The notes: generated from the letters alone by a model not told the origin. A DNA stretch of 64,000 bases from Eikenella halliae (GCF_001648475.1 NZ_LXSQ01000020.1:145237-209236); one strand, 5' to 3'. Shown: positions 1 to 8,674, counted from the first letter of the stretch. Program-made: numbers and translations.

Positions 1-26
1 AATAGCTGTGCTACACCCGACAAATG

Positions 27-68
27 AAGGCTACCTGAAACAGAAAAACTGTTTCAGGTAGCCTTTTG
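27..68. terminator. Inverted DUS pair, likely terminator
   Basis: Two uptake sequences face each other and form a 17-bp perfect stem (27-43 with 49-65) around a five-A loop, followed by a T run on the plus strand. It lies just past the end of the minus-strand lipoprotein gene, so it can end transcription coming from either side. Confidence 0.75.
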
Positions 69-82
69 CTTGGGTTGCCGGG

Positions 83-1162
83 TTATTCCACCGGTTTGAG
101 GGTGGTCAGGACAGTGTCCCAAATAGCGAAGATTTCCTGCTGGCTGCGTTTGGTGCCGTCGAAGGTTTCGGTGCCGAAGGGCATCATCACGAGGAGGTGG
201 TCGCTTTCGCGCTCCCATCTAAGCAGGTAGTGGTTGCCGTCCCAGCGGCTGATTTTTTCGTAGCCGGGCATGCCGTTGATGGTGCGCGGGCCTTGGCGGA
301 CGGCGTGGGCGGTGAGCGATTGCATAAAGCCTTTAAAGCCTTCGGTGTCGGGATGGTTGCGGCTGTTGGCGATGGAGGCGCTGCGCGGGTTGCGGCCTTG
401 TACGATGAAGATGTAGGTGTCGTCTTGGCCGGTGAAATAAACGCTGGTGCTGGCTTTAAAGGGGGTATCGCCGTTGTCGGCAAAAAAGCCGTCGGGGATG
501 CATACGCCTTTACGGCGCGGCACTTCGTATGGCTGGCGTTCGCGCAGGCGGGAGGTGAGCTCTCGGCGCATTTCCTGCGTTGCCTTGTCGAGCAGCGGGA
601 GTTCCTGCTGCCGCCAGTTGTGTGGTTCTGTACCGCCCGGGGTGGGGATTTTTAATTCGCCGTCGGTATGGAAACCGCCGTTTGGGCCGAGTTTGACGAT
701 GAGCTCAGCGTCGTAGCGGATGCCGAGGTTCGAACTCAGGCGGCTGCCGTCGAACATGGGGGTTTTGCGGGTGAATTGCAGGAAGGCGCGGCCGGGGATG
801 AGCTCGCGCTCGCCGATATAACCTTCACCATGGCCGGTACGCCGATCGAAATAGCGGTTAAATCCACCTTGCCGCCTTTGGGTGAGGATGACGTTGAGGA
901 AACGCCAATCGTCGGCGTAGTGTTTGATATGCCAGCCGTTGTAGTGGTAGTTTTCAGTTTGGCCTTGGTCTCTTGAGCCGTAGCGGCGTTCGGCGGGCAG
1001 GCGCATTTGCACGCGGCCGGCGCAGTAGGGCTGGGCAGTCCAATAGGCGGTGTTGATCATGGAGGTGTCGGTGGGTTGGTTGGCAGCGGGCGGGGGCAGG
1101 GGGTTGCCGGCACAGGCAGCGAGCAGCAGGGCGGTGATGGGTAGGCGGATGGGTGTGCGCAT
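83..1162 (-). CDS. Lipoprotein, possible Tli4-type T6SS immunity protein
   Basis: A 359-residue predicted lipoprotein. The N-terminus has a short charged start, a hydrophobic core and the lipobox LLAAC with Cys17 as the lipidation site, so the mature protein should sit in a membrane facing the periplasm. The beginning of the mature part (YCAGRVQMRLPAE) and the ending (IWDTVLTTLKPV) resemble the Tli4 family of immunity proteins against periplasmic type VI lipase effectors. That resemblance comes from remembered family features and is tentative. No effector, VgrG or secretion gene is adjacent in this window, so if it is an immunity protein it is an orphan here. It lies alone, with DUS hairpins on both sides. 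Confidence 0.5.
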   Translation of the reverse strand: MRTPIRLPITALLLAACAGNPLPPPAANQPTDTSMINTAYWTAQPYCAGRVQMRLPAERRYGSRDQGQTENYHYNGWHIKHYADDWRFLNVILTQRRQGGFNRYFDRRTGHGEGYIGERELIPGRAFLQFTRKTPMFDGSRLSSNLGIRYDAELIVKLGPNGGFHTDGELKIPTPGGTEPHNWRQQELPLLDKATQEMRRELTSRLRERQPYEVPRRKGVCIPDGFFADNGDTPFKASTSVYFTGQDDTYIFIVQGRNPRSASIANSRNHPDTEGFKGFMQSLTAHAVRQGPRTINGMPGYEKISRWDGNHYLLRWERESDHLLVMMPFGTETFDGTKRSQQEIFAIWDTVLTTLKPVE

Positions 1163-1193
1163 GCGGTTTTCCTTATGTGGGATTAGAGTTTGA

Positions 1194-1218
1194 GGCTACC
1201 TGAAAGTTTCAGGTAGCC
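1194..1218. terminator. Inverted DUS pair hairpin
   Basis: Two opposed uptake sequences form a 12-bp stem separated by a single G. The hairpin lies between the lipoprotein gene start and the proQ end, so it can stop read-through from proQ on the minus strand. The T tract is poor. Confidence 0.45.
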
Positions 1219-1269
1219 GGTAGTGTGGTTGAGGGTATTCATTGGCGCTAATTCATACTGAAGTACAGC

Positions 1270-1303
1270 AAAAGGCTACCTGAAACTTTTCAGGTAGCCT
1301 TTA
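1270..1303 (-). terminator. Inverted DUS pair terminator after proQ
   Basis: Opposed uptake sequences form a stem of about 15 bp ending 13 bases beyond the proQ stop. On the minus strand the stem is followed by a T-rich stretch (TTTTGCTG), as in a rho-independent terminator. Confidence 0.65.
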
Positions 1304-1315
1304 TGGGTCGTAGAT

Positions 1316-1798
1316 TTATTCGGCTGCCGGGGCGGCAGAGGTTTCTGCGACGGGGGCAGCAGTTTCCACTATGGCTTCGGCGGGCTGTTCGGCAACGGCG
1401 GCTTCAGCCTCGGCCGCTTGTTGTTCGGCCTGCTTGGCGGCTTGGCGGGCAAGCATTTCCTGCACAGCGGGGTGCTGCTGGGCGATGGCCTGCTCTTCGG
1501 GGCTGACTTCGCCTTTGAAGCGGTTGTTCAAATCGAAGCGCTTGCCGCCGCGTGCCAGCGATTTGAGGTAGCGCGGGCGGCGGCAGTGGTTGGAAAGCAC
1601 GCGGGCGATCAGGGCGGGGTCGTATTGGGGCAGGGCGGCAACGAGGTCTTTGTCGATGCCCAAGGCTAAAGGTTTGAAGCGTTTGAATACGTCGTATTTG
1701 CCGTAGATGTGGTCGGCAATCAGATCGGTTTGCTTCTTCTTGCTCATGGTCTGCACGGCAGATTTGAGGGCGGCTCCCAAGGCGGTTTCTTGTGTCAT
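1316..1798 (-). CDS. proQ: ProQ/FinO-domain RNA chaperone
   Basis: A 160-residue protein with the ProQ/FinO RNA-binding fold at about residues 5-110. Recognisable features are the charged KKKQTDLIADHIYGKYDVFKRFKPLALGID block and the basic stretch HCRRPRYLKSLARGGKRFDLN. The rest is a low-complexity Ala/Glu tail. Minimal ProQ proteins of this size in Neisseriaceae bind structured sRNAs and mRNA 3' ends and help RNA pairing. The ATG at 1798 was chosen because the upstream in-frame extension has no domain similarity. The gene stands alone. It is relevant here because two small-RNA candidates occur elsewhere in the window. Confidence 0.9.
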   Translation of the reverse strand: MTQETALGAALKSAVQTMSKKKQTDLIADHIYGKYDVFKRFKPLALGIDKDLVAALPQYDPALIARVLSNHCRRPRYLKSLARGGKRFDLNNRFKGEVSPEEQAIAQQHPAVQEMLARQAAKQAEQQAAEAEAAVAEQPAEAIVETAAPVAETSAAPAAE

Positions 1799-2052
1799 GG
1801 CAGGTTCTCGGTTAGTGGGGTAGTGGGTGGATTGTGGCACAGCTTGGCAGTTTTGGCGAACAATCCTTACGTTTTTGCCGGTTTGTGCGGCTTTGTCTGG
1901 CAATAATTGCTATTTTGCCAGACGGCGGGTGTTGCTTTCAGGTAGCCTGAATAGCGTGGATTTTGCAGCTGAAGCCTTTCTTTCATGCAGGGCAGCACTC
2001 TGCAAGAGTTCAGCCAGTACGCGGCCCAAACGGGCTAAGCAAGCAGTTTCAG

Positions 2053-2541
2053 CTATTCGGTTTCGGGCAGCTCCATGGTCAGCACGGTTTGGCGCTGGGT
2101 TTCGCGGAAATCGGCGAGTTTTTGCGCGATAGCGGCATCGTGATTGGCAAGCAGGGCGGCGGCAAACAGGGCGGCATTGGCGGCACCGGCTTCGCCGATG
2201 GCGAAGGTGGCCACGGGGATGCCTTTGGGCATCTGCACGATGGAGAGCAGGGAATCTTCGCCGCGCAAATATTTGCTGGGCACGGGCACGCCGAGCACGG
2301 GCAGGGTGGTTTTGGCGGCCACCATGCCGGGCAGATGGGCAGCACCGCCGGCACCGGCAATGATGGCCTGCAGGCCGCGCTCGCGGGCGGTTTCGGCGTA
2401 TTCAAACATCAAGTCGGGCGTGCGGTGGGCGGAAACCACGCGGGTTTCGTAGGCGATGCCGAATTGTTTGAGTATGGCGGCGGCGTGCTGCATCACGGCC
2501 CAATCGCTGTTGCTGCCCATGATGATGCCGATTTGAGTCAT
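2053..2541 (-). CDS. purE: N5-carboxyaminoimidazole ribonucleotide mutase
   Basis: A 162-residue class I PurE. It moves the carboxylate of N5-CAIR to C4, giving CAIR in de novo purine synthesis. The glycine-rich start IIMGSNSDWAVMQ, the SAHRTPDLMFEYA motif with the catalytic His, and the loop AGGAAHLPGMVAAKTTLPV are all present. The length is normal for the family. purK is not adjacent. A single uptake sequence lies just upstream of the start, between purE and fis. Confidence 0.97.
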   Translation of the reverse strand: MTQIGIIMGSNSDWAVMQHAAAILKQFGIAYETRVVSAHRTPDLMFEYAETARERGLQAIIAGAGGAAHLPGMVAAKTTLPVLGVPVPSKYLRGEDSLLSIVQMPKGIPVATFAIGEAGAANAALFAAALLANHDAAIAQKLADFRETQRQTVLTMELPETE

Positions 2542-2604
2542 TTAGTGTTCCTTGTGGTTTGGAGGTAAGAGGCTACCTGAAAAATATTGGCCATGGTGCG
2601 GCGG

Positions 2605-2844
2605 CTAAATCAGGCCGTAGGCACTGAGCTTTTTGCGCAGGGTGTTGCGGTTTAGGCCGAGCACTTGGGCGGCTTTGGATTGGTTGCCTTCGCAATGCGC
2701 CATCACGCAGCGCAAAAGTGGCAGTTCTACTTGCTGCAACACCATTTGATACACGTCGTGCGCCGGTTGGCCGTCGAGATCGGTAAAGTATTGCTGCAGG
2801 CTGTTTTCGATGCAAGCAGTGATATGGCTGTTCTGACGGAGCAT
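2605..2844 (-). CDS. fis: Fis-family nucleoid protein
   Basis: A 79-residue protein, shorter than E. coli Fis (98 residues) because the N-terminal arm is reduced. The C-terminal helix-turn-helix is clear: RCVMAHCEGNQSKAAQVLGLNRNTLRKKL. Fis bends DNA and modulates growth-phase promoters, recombination and replication. It follows dusB on the same strand with a gap of about 100 bp, the classical dusB-fis arrangement also found in E. coli, so the two are probably co-transcribed. Confidence 0.93.
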   Translation of the reverse strand: MLRQNSHITACIENSLQQYFTDLDGQPAHDVYQMVLQQVELPLLRCVMAHCEGNQSKAAQVLGLNRNTLRKKLSAYGLI

Positions 2845-2946
2845 TTTGCTCTCCTTTTATTATTGTGGTGTAAAAACGGGGTGGCAAACCGGTGTGTGAT
2901 GCGGCAGCGGATGCCGCCAGTTTCCCTTGGTGCGGTTTGCGGTGTT

Positions 2947-3951
2947 TCAGGCCTGCCGCCAGGGGCAGGACCAGTATTCGTGTTGCTCGGACTGTGCGGA
3001 CAAAAAAGCGGCCAGTCCGTTGTATTGCGCTTCGGCACTCTCCAGCGCATTGAGGCGGCGACGCTCGGTTTCGCCTTCCGGCAGGTCGGCCAGATACCAG
3101 CCGATGTGTTTGCGGGCAATGCGCATACCGGCCACTTCGCCGTAGAAGCCGTACATAGCACGGATATGGCCGAGCAGGGCTTCGGAGGCTACCTGAAAAG
3201 GCAGCGGCGGCGGCAGGCTGCCGTGTGCGAGGTAGTGCGCCACATCGCGAAACAGCCAAGGCCGGCCTTGGGCGGCGCGGCCGATCATCACGCCGTCGGC
3301 GCCGGTTTTGGCCAATACGCGCGCGGCTTTCTGCGGGCTGTCGATATCGCCGTTTACCCACACGGGAATGCTCAGGCGGCGTTTGGCTTCGGCAATCAGG
3401 CCGTATTCAGCCTGGCCGCGATACATTTGGGTGCGGGTGCGGCCGTGTATGGCGATGGCGGCAATACCGGCGTCCTCGGCCATGCGGGCAACGGTGAGGA
3501 TGTTTTTGTGCTCGTCGTGCCAGCCCAGCCTTGTTTTGAGCGTAACCGGCACATCCACCGCGCGCACCACGGCATGTAAAATTTCGGCCACCAAGGGCTC
3601 GTTTTGCAGCAGGGCGCTGCCGGCCTGCACCTGGCATACTTTCTTGGCCGGGCAGCCCATATTGATGTCGATGAGCTGCGCGCCCTGTGCCACGTTGTAG
3701 CGGGCAGCTTCGGCCATTTGAGCCGGGTTGCTGCCGGCAATCTGCACGGCAATCACCCCGCTTTCGCCGCTGCGGTCGATGCGGTTGAGGGTTTTGCGCG
3801 TGTTTTGCAGATCGGGGTTGCTGCTGATCATTTCGCCCACTGTCCAGCCGGCGCCGAATTGGCGCGCCAGCATACGGAACGGTTTATCGGTGATGCCGGC
3901 CATCGGCGCGAGCGCCACGGCGGGGGAAACAGTGTAGGGGCCGATTTGCAT
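2947..3951 (-). CDS. dusB: tRNA-dihydrouridine synthase B
   Basis: A 334-residue FMN enzyme that reduces uridines in the tRNA D-loop. Seen: APMAGITDKPFR at the N-terminus, the DINMGCPAKKVC motif with the catalytic Cys, KTRLGWHD, HGRTRTQMYRG and GADGVMIGRAAQGRPW for FMN binding. The ATG at 3951 was chosen because family similarity begins with the following residues (MQIGPYTVSPAVALAPM); an in-frame ATG at 4005 adds 18 unconserved residues. An uptake sequence is read in frame as FQVAS at about residue 255, in the linker before the helical C-terminal domain. First gene of the dusB-fis unit. Confidence 0.95.
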   Translation of the reverse strand: MQIGPYTVSPAVALAPMAGITDKPFRMLARQFGAGWTVGEMISSNPDLQNTRKTLNRIDRSGESGVIAVQIAGSNPAQMAEAARYNVAQGAQLIDINMGCPAKKVCQVQAGSALLQNEPLVAEILHAVVRAVDVPVTLKTRLGWHDEHKNILTVARMAEDAGIAAIAIHGRTRTQMYRGQAEYGLIAEAKRRLSIPVWVNGDIDSPQKAARVLAKTGADGVMIGRAAQGRPWLFRDVAHYLAHGSLPPPLPFQVASEALLGHIRAMYGFYGEVAGMRIARKHIGWYLADLPEGETERRRLNALESAEAQYNGLAAFLSAQSEQHEYWSCPWRQA

Positions 3952-4160
3952 AAAGCTGAACTGCTGTAAATTGGGAATTGTACATTTTTTAGACAAAGCC
4001 TCCAAGTGCGGCGGCGGTTGTCGGAACGGGCATGCTTATTTACAATGCGTGCCGTTATTGTTTTTCAGGTAGCCTGCAATTGCGAAGAAGGCTACCTGAA
4101 AGTTTCATTTGAATAGCGTGTTACAGAATTAAATAAAGAGATTACGCAATGGGAGCAAAA

Positions 4161-4760
4161 ATGAATAAAACCTGTTTGGGCGGGCTGTTGCTGGCACTTA
4201 TGCTGAGCGCCTGTGCGCAGCCGCAGGCACAGGTGCAAACGCCGCCGGCCGGGCAGCCGGCTTGGGCGGAGCAGGTGAGCAAGGCAGCCAATCTGTATCG
4301 GGTGGACGACAAACTCTACCGCAGCGAGCAGCCTGTGGAAGAAGATGTGGCGCTGTTGCAATCTTTGAACGTGAAAAGCGTGGTGAATCTGCGCTACTTC
4401 AACCGTAGCGGCGACCGCAAAGTATTGGCCGACCGGGGTATCGCGCTGTTCAACCGCCCGTTGCTCACTTGGCGGATTACGCCGCAGCAGGTGGCCGAAA
4501 CGCTATATTTGATTGAACGGCAGCAGGCTGAAGGGCCGGTGTTGATTCATTGCTACCACGGCGCCGACCGCACCGGCCTGATTGCTGGCATGTACCGCAT
4601 CATCTACCAGGGCTGGACGGTGGAGCAGGCCAAAAATGAAATGCGCCACGGCCCCTATGGCTTCCACAGCGTCTGGCGCAATATCGAGGATTTGTTTACC
4701 GAGGAAAACGTACGCCAAGTGCGGGCTCATTTGCAGCAGTTGCGTTCGCAGCCTAAATAG
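4161..4760 (+). CDS. Dual-specificity phosphatase-like lipoprotein
   Basis: A 199-residue predicted lipoprotein with lipobox LSAC (Cys18). It carries a protein-tyrosine/dual-specificity phosphatase domain. The P-loop HCYHGADRTG has nucleophile Cys131 and Arg137, and the WPD-loop region is near residues 95-105. Such phosphatases are found in Neisseriaceae; substrates are unknown, and the lipobox suggests a periplasmic location. The ATG at 4161 is preferred over one at 4149 because GGGAG lies five bases before it. An uptake sequence after the stop separates it from rpmE. Confidence 0.8.
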   Translation: MNKTCLGGLLLALMLSACAQPQAQVQTPPAGQPAWAEQVSKAANLYRVDDKLYRSEQPVEEDVALLQSLNVKSVVNLRYFNRSGDRKVLADRGIALFNRPLLTWRITPQQVAETLYLIERQQAEGPVLIHCYHGADRTGLIAGMYRIIYQGWTVEQAKNEMRHGPYGFHSVWRNIEDLFTEENVRQVRAHLQQLRSQPK

Positions 4761-4787
4761 CCGAAAAATAAGTTTTCAGGTAGCCTA

Positions 4788-4816
4788 TTGCCTTACCGGA
4801 TGTTTTTAAGTACAAT
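4788..4816 (+). promoter_or_regulatory. Sigma70-type promoter of rpmE
   Basis: TTGCCT (4788-4793) and TACAAT (4811-4816) are separated by 17 bp, close to consensus. The start point would be near 4823, giving an rpmE leader of about 50 nt. Confidence 0.65.
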
Positions 4817-4832
4817 CCGCCGCTTGTCTGTA

Positions 4833-4853
4833 GTATAGGCAAATTCCCTATAC
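4833..4853 (+). promoter_or_regulatory. rpmE leader hairpin
   Basis: GTATAGG and CCTATAC form a perfect 7-bp stem with a 7-nt loop in the predicted rpmE leader, 21 bases before the start codon. Ribosomal protein genes are often autoregulated through such leader structures, so it is a possible L31 binding site. That role is inference. Confidence 0.4.
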
Positions 4854-4874
4854 CCGCTTTTTAAAGGAAAAACC

Positions 4875-5090
4875 ATGAAACCTGAAATTCATCCCGACTA
4901 CCATGAAGTCAATGTTACCTGCTCTTGCGGCAACAAATTCACCACTAAATCTGCCATGAGCAAAACCGAATTCAACATCGAAGTTTGCTCTGAGTGCCAC
5001 CCGTTCTACACTGGAAAACAGAAGATCGTGGATAGCGCCGGCCGTGTGGATAAATTCAATCAGAAATACGGCAATATGTTCAAACGCTAA
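4875..5090 (+). CDS. rpmE: 50S ribosomal protein L31, zinc form
   Basis: A 71-residue L31. Cys16 and Cys18 in TCSCG, with Cys37 and Cys40 in VCSECHPFYTG, form the zinc site, so this is the C+ paralogue rather than the zinc-free stress form. L31 bridges the two ribosomal subunits. A strong AAGGA lies upstream of the ATG. The gene is monocistronic: it has its own promoter, a leader hairpin and a strong terminator directly after it. Confidence 0.97.
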   Translation: MKPEIHPDYHEVNVTCSCGNKFTTKSAMSKTEFNIEVCSECHPFYTGKQKIVDSAGRVDKFNQKYGNMFKR

Positions 5091-5108
5091 TTTGCTGCCG
5101 TGTTTCTC

Positions 5109-5139
5109 CGAGGCTGCCGAGAGGCAGCCTTTTGTTTTG
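5109..5139 (+). terminator. Rho-independent terminator of rpmE
   Basis: AGGCTGCC and GGCAGCCT form a perfect 8-bp stem with a GAGA tetraloop, followed by TTTTGTTTT. It begins about 20 bases after the stop codon. Confidence 0.9.
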
Positions 5140-5320
5140 CCTGAAAATAGGGCGGGATAGTAGGGAATAGATGCCAAGCACAGGCTGCATGCAACAGAAA
5201 TGAAAAGTTTTGACTGAAGCAGTTGGAAAATGGCATAGGCAGGCCATATTGAGCAGTGCAGGTTGGCACATAAGATGCTACCTGAAAAACAGCATTAAAT
5301 TTTTTTTGCCACGCCACACC

Positions 5321-6076
5321 ATGAGCCGCGCCGTTTCCATCACCACCTACAATATCCACAAAGGCATGTCGCCGTTAAATCGGCGGCTACAACTGCCGCA
5401 AATAGTCGATGCCCTGCAGCATCTCGACACCGATATCCTGTTTTTGCAGGAAGTGCAGGGCGTGCACCACAAACGGCAGCAGAACGTGCCCGAATTTCCT
5501 GCCGAGCCACACGGCGAAGTGATTGGCCGGCAGCTCGCTTTTGCCTGCAGTTATGGCCAAAACGCCACCTATGCCGGCCGCCACCACGGCAACGCTATCC
5601 TCAGCCGCCTGCCGCTGCAGATGCGCACTAATCTAAACGTATCGGTAAACCGGCTCGAACAACGCGGCGTACTGCATTGCGAAATTCAACCACCCGGCTG
5701 GGATAGGCCGCTTATCTGCCTCTGCGTACACCTCAATCTGCGTGAGGCTGACCGCAAACGGCAATACCGCACCATTGCTGACTATATCGAACACCAGATT
5801 CCATCCGATGCCCCGCTAATTCTTGCCGGCGACTTCAACGACTGGCGGCAACGCTCATGCAGCCGCTTCGGCCAACTGCTCGGTTTAGACGAAGCTTTCG
5901 CTCATCTGCCCGCAGGGCGGCCGAAAACCTTCCCTGCAAGGCTGCCCATACTCAGCCTAGACCGCATCTACACCCGCCATCTCACCGTATTAAATGCAGT
6001 AAGCCACCAAGGCCTGCCGTGGCAGCAACTCTCCGATCATCTGCCCCTATCCGCAGTAGTCTTGCCGAAGTGGTAG
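5321..6076 (+). CDS. Endonuclease/exonuclease/phosphatase family hydrolase
   Basis: A 251-residue metal-dependent hydrolase of the EEP fold. Seen: TYNIHKG near the N-terminus, LFLQEVQG with the metal-binding Glu, the HGNAILSR segment, LAGDFNDW with Asp/Asn catalytic residues, and a C-terminal SDHLPLSA with the catalytic Asp-His pair. Relatives include DNA repair nucleases and sphingomyelinase-like or YafD/ElsH-type proteins; the substrate cannot be told from sequence. No signal peptide is evident. The ATG at 5321 directly precedes the conserved domain; the longer frame upstream is unconserved and contains an uptake sequence. Confidence 0.85.
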   Translation: MSRAVSITTYNIHKGMSPLNRRLQLPQIVDALQHLDTDILFLQEVQGVHHKRQQNVPEFPAEPHGEVIGRQLAFACSYGQNATYAGRHHGNAILSRLPLQMRTNLNVSVNRLEQRGVLHCEIQPPGWDRPLICLCVHLNLREADRKRQYRTIADYIEHQIPSDAPLILAGDFNDWRQRSCSRFGQLLGLDEAFAHLPAGRPKTFPARLPILSLDRIYTRHLTVLNAVSHQGLPWQQLSDHLPLSAVVLPKW

Positions 6077-6189
6077 TCAGCGGTGAAGTAATCAGCAGCC
6101 CATCCGAGGCTACCTGAAATTAAATTCTTGCCAGCCGCCGCCGCCCAGTCCACAATAAGCCCCTTTCCAACCACAGTAAAACACAAGCC

Positions 6190-7242
6190 ATGAGCCACGC
6201 CCAAACCTTCAGCCGCACCGACGACGTACGCATCCGCAGCATCAGCGAACTGCTGCCCCCCATCGCCCACCTCTACGAACTGCCCATCAGCGAAGCCGCC
6301 GCCGATTTGGTGGAAACTACCCGCCACCGGATTGCCGACCTGGTGCACGGCCGCGACCAGCGCCTGCTCGTCATCATCGGCCCCTGCTCCATCCACGATC
6401 CCAAAGCCGCCCTCGAATACGCCCAACGCCTGCTGCCCCTGCGCAAAAAATACGAAAAAGAGCTGCTGATCGTGATGCGCGTTTATTTTGAAAAACCGCG
6501 CACCACCGTCGGCTGGAAAGGGCTCATCAACGACCCGTATCTCAACGGCACCTTCGACATCAACTTCGGCCTGCGCCAGGCCCGCCGCCTGCTGTTGGAT
6601 TTAAACAACCTCGGCATGCCCGCCTCTACCGAATTTCTCGACATGATTACCCCGCAGTATTACGCCGACCTCATCTCCTGGGGCGCCATCGGCGCGCGCA
6701 CCACCGAAAGCCAGGTGCACCGCGAGCTCGCCAGCGGCCTCTCCTGCCCGGTCGGCTTCAAAAACGGCACCGACGGTAACCTCAAAATCGCCATCGATGC
6801 CATTGGCGCCGCCTCCCATCCGCACCACTTCCTTTCCGTTACCAAAGCCGGCCACTCCGCCATCGTCCACACCGCCGGCAACCCCGACTGCCACGTCATC
6901 CTGCGCGGCGGCAAAGAGCCGAACTACAGCGCGGAACACGTTAAAGCCGCCGCCGAACAGCTGGACAAAGCCGGCGTAACGCCCAAGCTGATGGTGGATT
7001 TCAGCCACGCCAACAGCCGCAAAGACTACACCCGCCAAATGGAAGTGGCGCGTGATGTGGCCGCGCAGCTGCAAAACGGCGAGCAAAACATCATGGGCAT
7101 CATGGTGGAAAGCCACTTGGTGGAAGGCCGCCAAGACAAGCCCGAAACCTACGGCCAAAGCATCACCGACGCCTGCATCGGCTGGGATGCCACCGAAGAG
7201 CTGCTTGCCTTGATGGCCGAAGCCAATCGCGGCAGGGTGTGA
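6190..7242 (+). CDS. aroG: 3-deoxy-7-phosphoheptulonate synthase (DAHP synthase)
   Basis: A 350-residue class I DAHP synthase, the first step of the shikimate pathway (phosphoenolpyruvate plus erythrose 4-phosphate). Diagnostic motifs are IIGPCSIHDPKAALEYA, MRVYFEKPRTTVGWKGLINDP, the GARTTESQVHRELASG phosphate-binding stretch and VDFSHANSRK with a metal-binding His. The length matches the AroG/AroF type, normally feedback-inhibited by an aromatic amino acid. The sequence most resembles the phenylalanine-sensitive type, but the effector cannot be read with certainty. Confidence 0.95.
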   Translation: MSHAQTFSRTDDVRIRSISELLPPIAHLYELPISEAAADLVETTRHRIADLVHGRDQRLLVIIGPCSIHDPKAALEYAQRLLPLRKKYEKELLIVMRVYFEKPRTTVGWKGLINDPYLNGTFDINFGLRQARRLLLDLNNLGMPASTEFLDMITPQYYADLISWGAIGARTTESQVHRELASGLSCPVGFKNGTDGNLKIAIDAIGAASHPHHFLSVTKAGHSAIVHTAGNPDCHVILRGGKEPNYSAEHVKAAAEQLDKAGVTPKLMVDFSHANSRKDYTRQMEVARDVAAQLQNGEQNIMGIMVESHLVEGRQDKPETYGQSITDACIGWDATEELLALMAEANRGRV

Positions 7243-7288
7243 GCGACAGGCTACCTGAAAAATTTTAATCTTCACCGTAGGAGTAACG

Positions 7289-7900
7289 ATGATGAATAAC
7301 CAACCACAACAATATACCCATAATGAAGTTAGCTTGTCAGAAGAGGGCAGTAATTTTCGGGATATATATCAATCGAGAGTCTTGGAGACGGAAAGTGAAT
7401 ATGCGGATGAAATGGAGGTGGATCTTGCCGAAGGGTGGCAGCGTATTGTAGCCGGAATTATTGATTGGGTTCTATGGAGTGTTTTTATGGTTCCTATGCA
7501 GCTTGCCGGAGTGTTGGCTATTTTGGGAGGAGTGATAGGAGGGTCATGGCAGGCTGAAGATAAATTATTATTATTGGGGTTGGTACTGATAACTATCGCA
7601 TTTTGTATATATCAGATAGTTATTATGGCTAAAGACGGGCAGAGCTTGGGTAAGAAGATTTTAAGAATTCGGGTCATTACCGAAGACGGAGAAAACCCAG
7701 GATTCGTAAAATATGTTTTGGTTCGTGTACTCCTCTTTTACCTCCTAGTGGCCATTGCTCCTGCCTTTCTGGGGGAGACTGTTGCGGCAACAGTGTTTTG
7801 GGTATGTGCAATTGCATGCGTCATCATGCTCTTCATAGAAGGCCGAAACCGCCAAACCCTGCAAGACCTATTGGCCAAAACCTTGGTGATCAAAAACTAA
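7289..7900 (+). CDS. RDD-family membrane protein, copy 1
   Basis: A 203-residue membrane protein with an RDD domain: an N-terminal soluble part of about 50 residues ending EMEVDLAEGWQRIVAGIIDW (the R and first D), three or four hydrophobic segments, and the final GRNRQTLQDLLAKTLVIKN (last D). The second TMS is followed by AKDGQSLGKKILRIRVITEDG, typical of the family. The function is unknown; some RDD proteins affect ion exchange. GGAG precedes the start. The first 400 bases are clearly more AT-rich than the 3' end and the neighbouring genes. The last 20 residues are almost identical to those of the next gene. Confidence 0.85.
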   Translation: MMNNQPQQYTHNEVSLSEEGSNFRDIYQSRVLETESEYADEMEVDLAEGWQRIVAGIIDWVLWSVFMVPMQLAGVLAILGGVIGGSWQAEDKLLLLGLVLITIAFCIYQIVIMAKDGQSLGKKILRIRVITEDGENPGFVKYVLVRVLLFYLLVAIAPAFLGETVAATVFWVCAIACVIMLFIEGRNRQTLQDLLAKTLVIKN

Positions 7901-7947
7901 CCTTTTGCCGTTCCAACAACAAAAGGCTACCTGAAAAAACATAAATA

Positions 7948-7975
7948 TTTACAAACCGCACCAAACTGTTAAAAT
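7948..7975 (+). promoter_or_regulatory. Promoter of second RDD gene
   Basis: TTTACA (7948-7953) and TAAAAT (7970-7975) are 16 bp apart in the gap between the two RDD genes. The second copy can therefore be transcribed on its own, with a leader of about 70 nt. Confidence 0.5.
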
Positions 7976-8052
7976 TCATCACTTTCCAACAACGTCTATT
8001 TTAACAAGGGCTGAGGCACAAAAGATTGCGGCTGCCCTAGGGAGATACACTC

Positions 8053-8610
8053 ATGCAAGATTTCCGCGAAAACCCAAACGAAAACTTCCGCCAAGCTTAT
8101 GCTTCCACCACAGTGGAAAACGAGCTATTCGATGACAATGAAATGGAAGTGGATCTGGCCAGCCCGTGGCAGCGGATGGGCGCCAGAATTATGGACGGTC
8201 TCCCCTTTGCCGGTATCGGTATTTTGGCAGCCATTTTAGTAGCCTTCACGGGCGGGAGTGATGGTAAGGCAGCGATGGCTGTAATTATTTTGGCTGTTGT
8301 GGCAGCTATCGGCTTGTTGATTTACAACCTAGTCATCATGGCACGCGACGGCCAAAGTATCGGCAAAAAAATCGTAGGTATCCGTGTGATTACCGAAGAC
8401 GGTGATAACCCAGGTTTTGTTAAATACTGCTTGGTGCGCGAGATTGGCTATAACTTCATTTTTACCCTAATTGGAATAGTTAATGAAAACTTGGGCGATG
8501 CACTGGCAACCATTGCCGGCATTATCTGTGTTGTGATGCTCTTCATGGAAAGCCGCAACCGCCAAACCCTGCAGGATTTGCTGGCGAAGACTTTGGTTAT
8601 CAAAAACTAA
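8053..8610 (+). CDS. RDD-family membrane protein, copy 2
   Basis: A 185-residue paralogue of the preceding gene: same layout, shared EMEVDLA..WQRM..RIMD start of the domain, shared ARDGQSIGKKIVGIRVITEDGDNPGFVKY core and an identical C-terminal NRQTLQDLLAKTLVIKN. Three or four membrane segments. GGGAG lies ten bases before the ATG. Base composition is closer to the rest of the window than that of copy 1. The pair looks like a tandem duplication followed by divergence, with the 3' ends kept alike by selection or gene conversion. Confidence 0.85.
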   Translation: MQDFRENPNENFRQAYASTTVENELFDDNEMEVDLASPWQRMGARIMDGLPFAGIGILAAILVAFTGGSDGKAAMAVIILAVVAAIGLLIYNLVIMARDGQSIGKKIVGIRVITEDGDNPGFVKYCLVREIGYNFIFTLIGIVNENLGDALATIAGIICVVMLFMESRNRQTLQDLLAKTLVIKN

Positions 8611-8674
8611 ACTTTCTGCCGTTCTTCCAATAAAGGCTACCTGAAAAGGCATCTGTCCGCTTTCAGGTAGTCTT

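Noticed and set aside
1303..1506. Small plus-strand ORF opposite proQ
   Set aside because: Arg-rich antisense of the Ala/Glu tail of ProQ.
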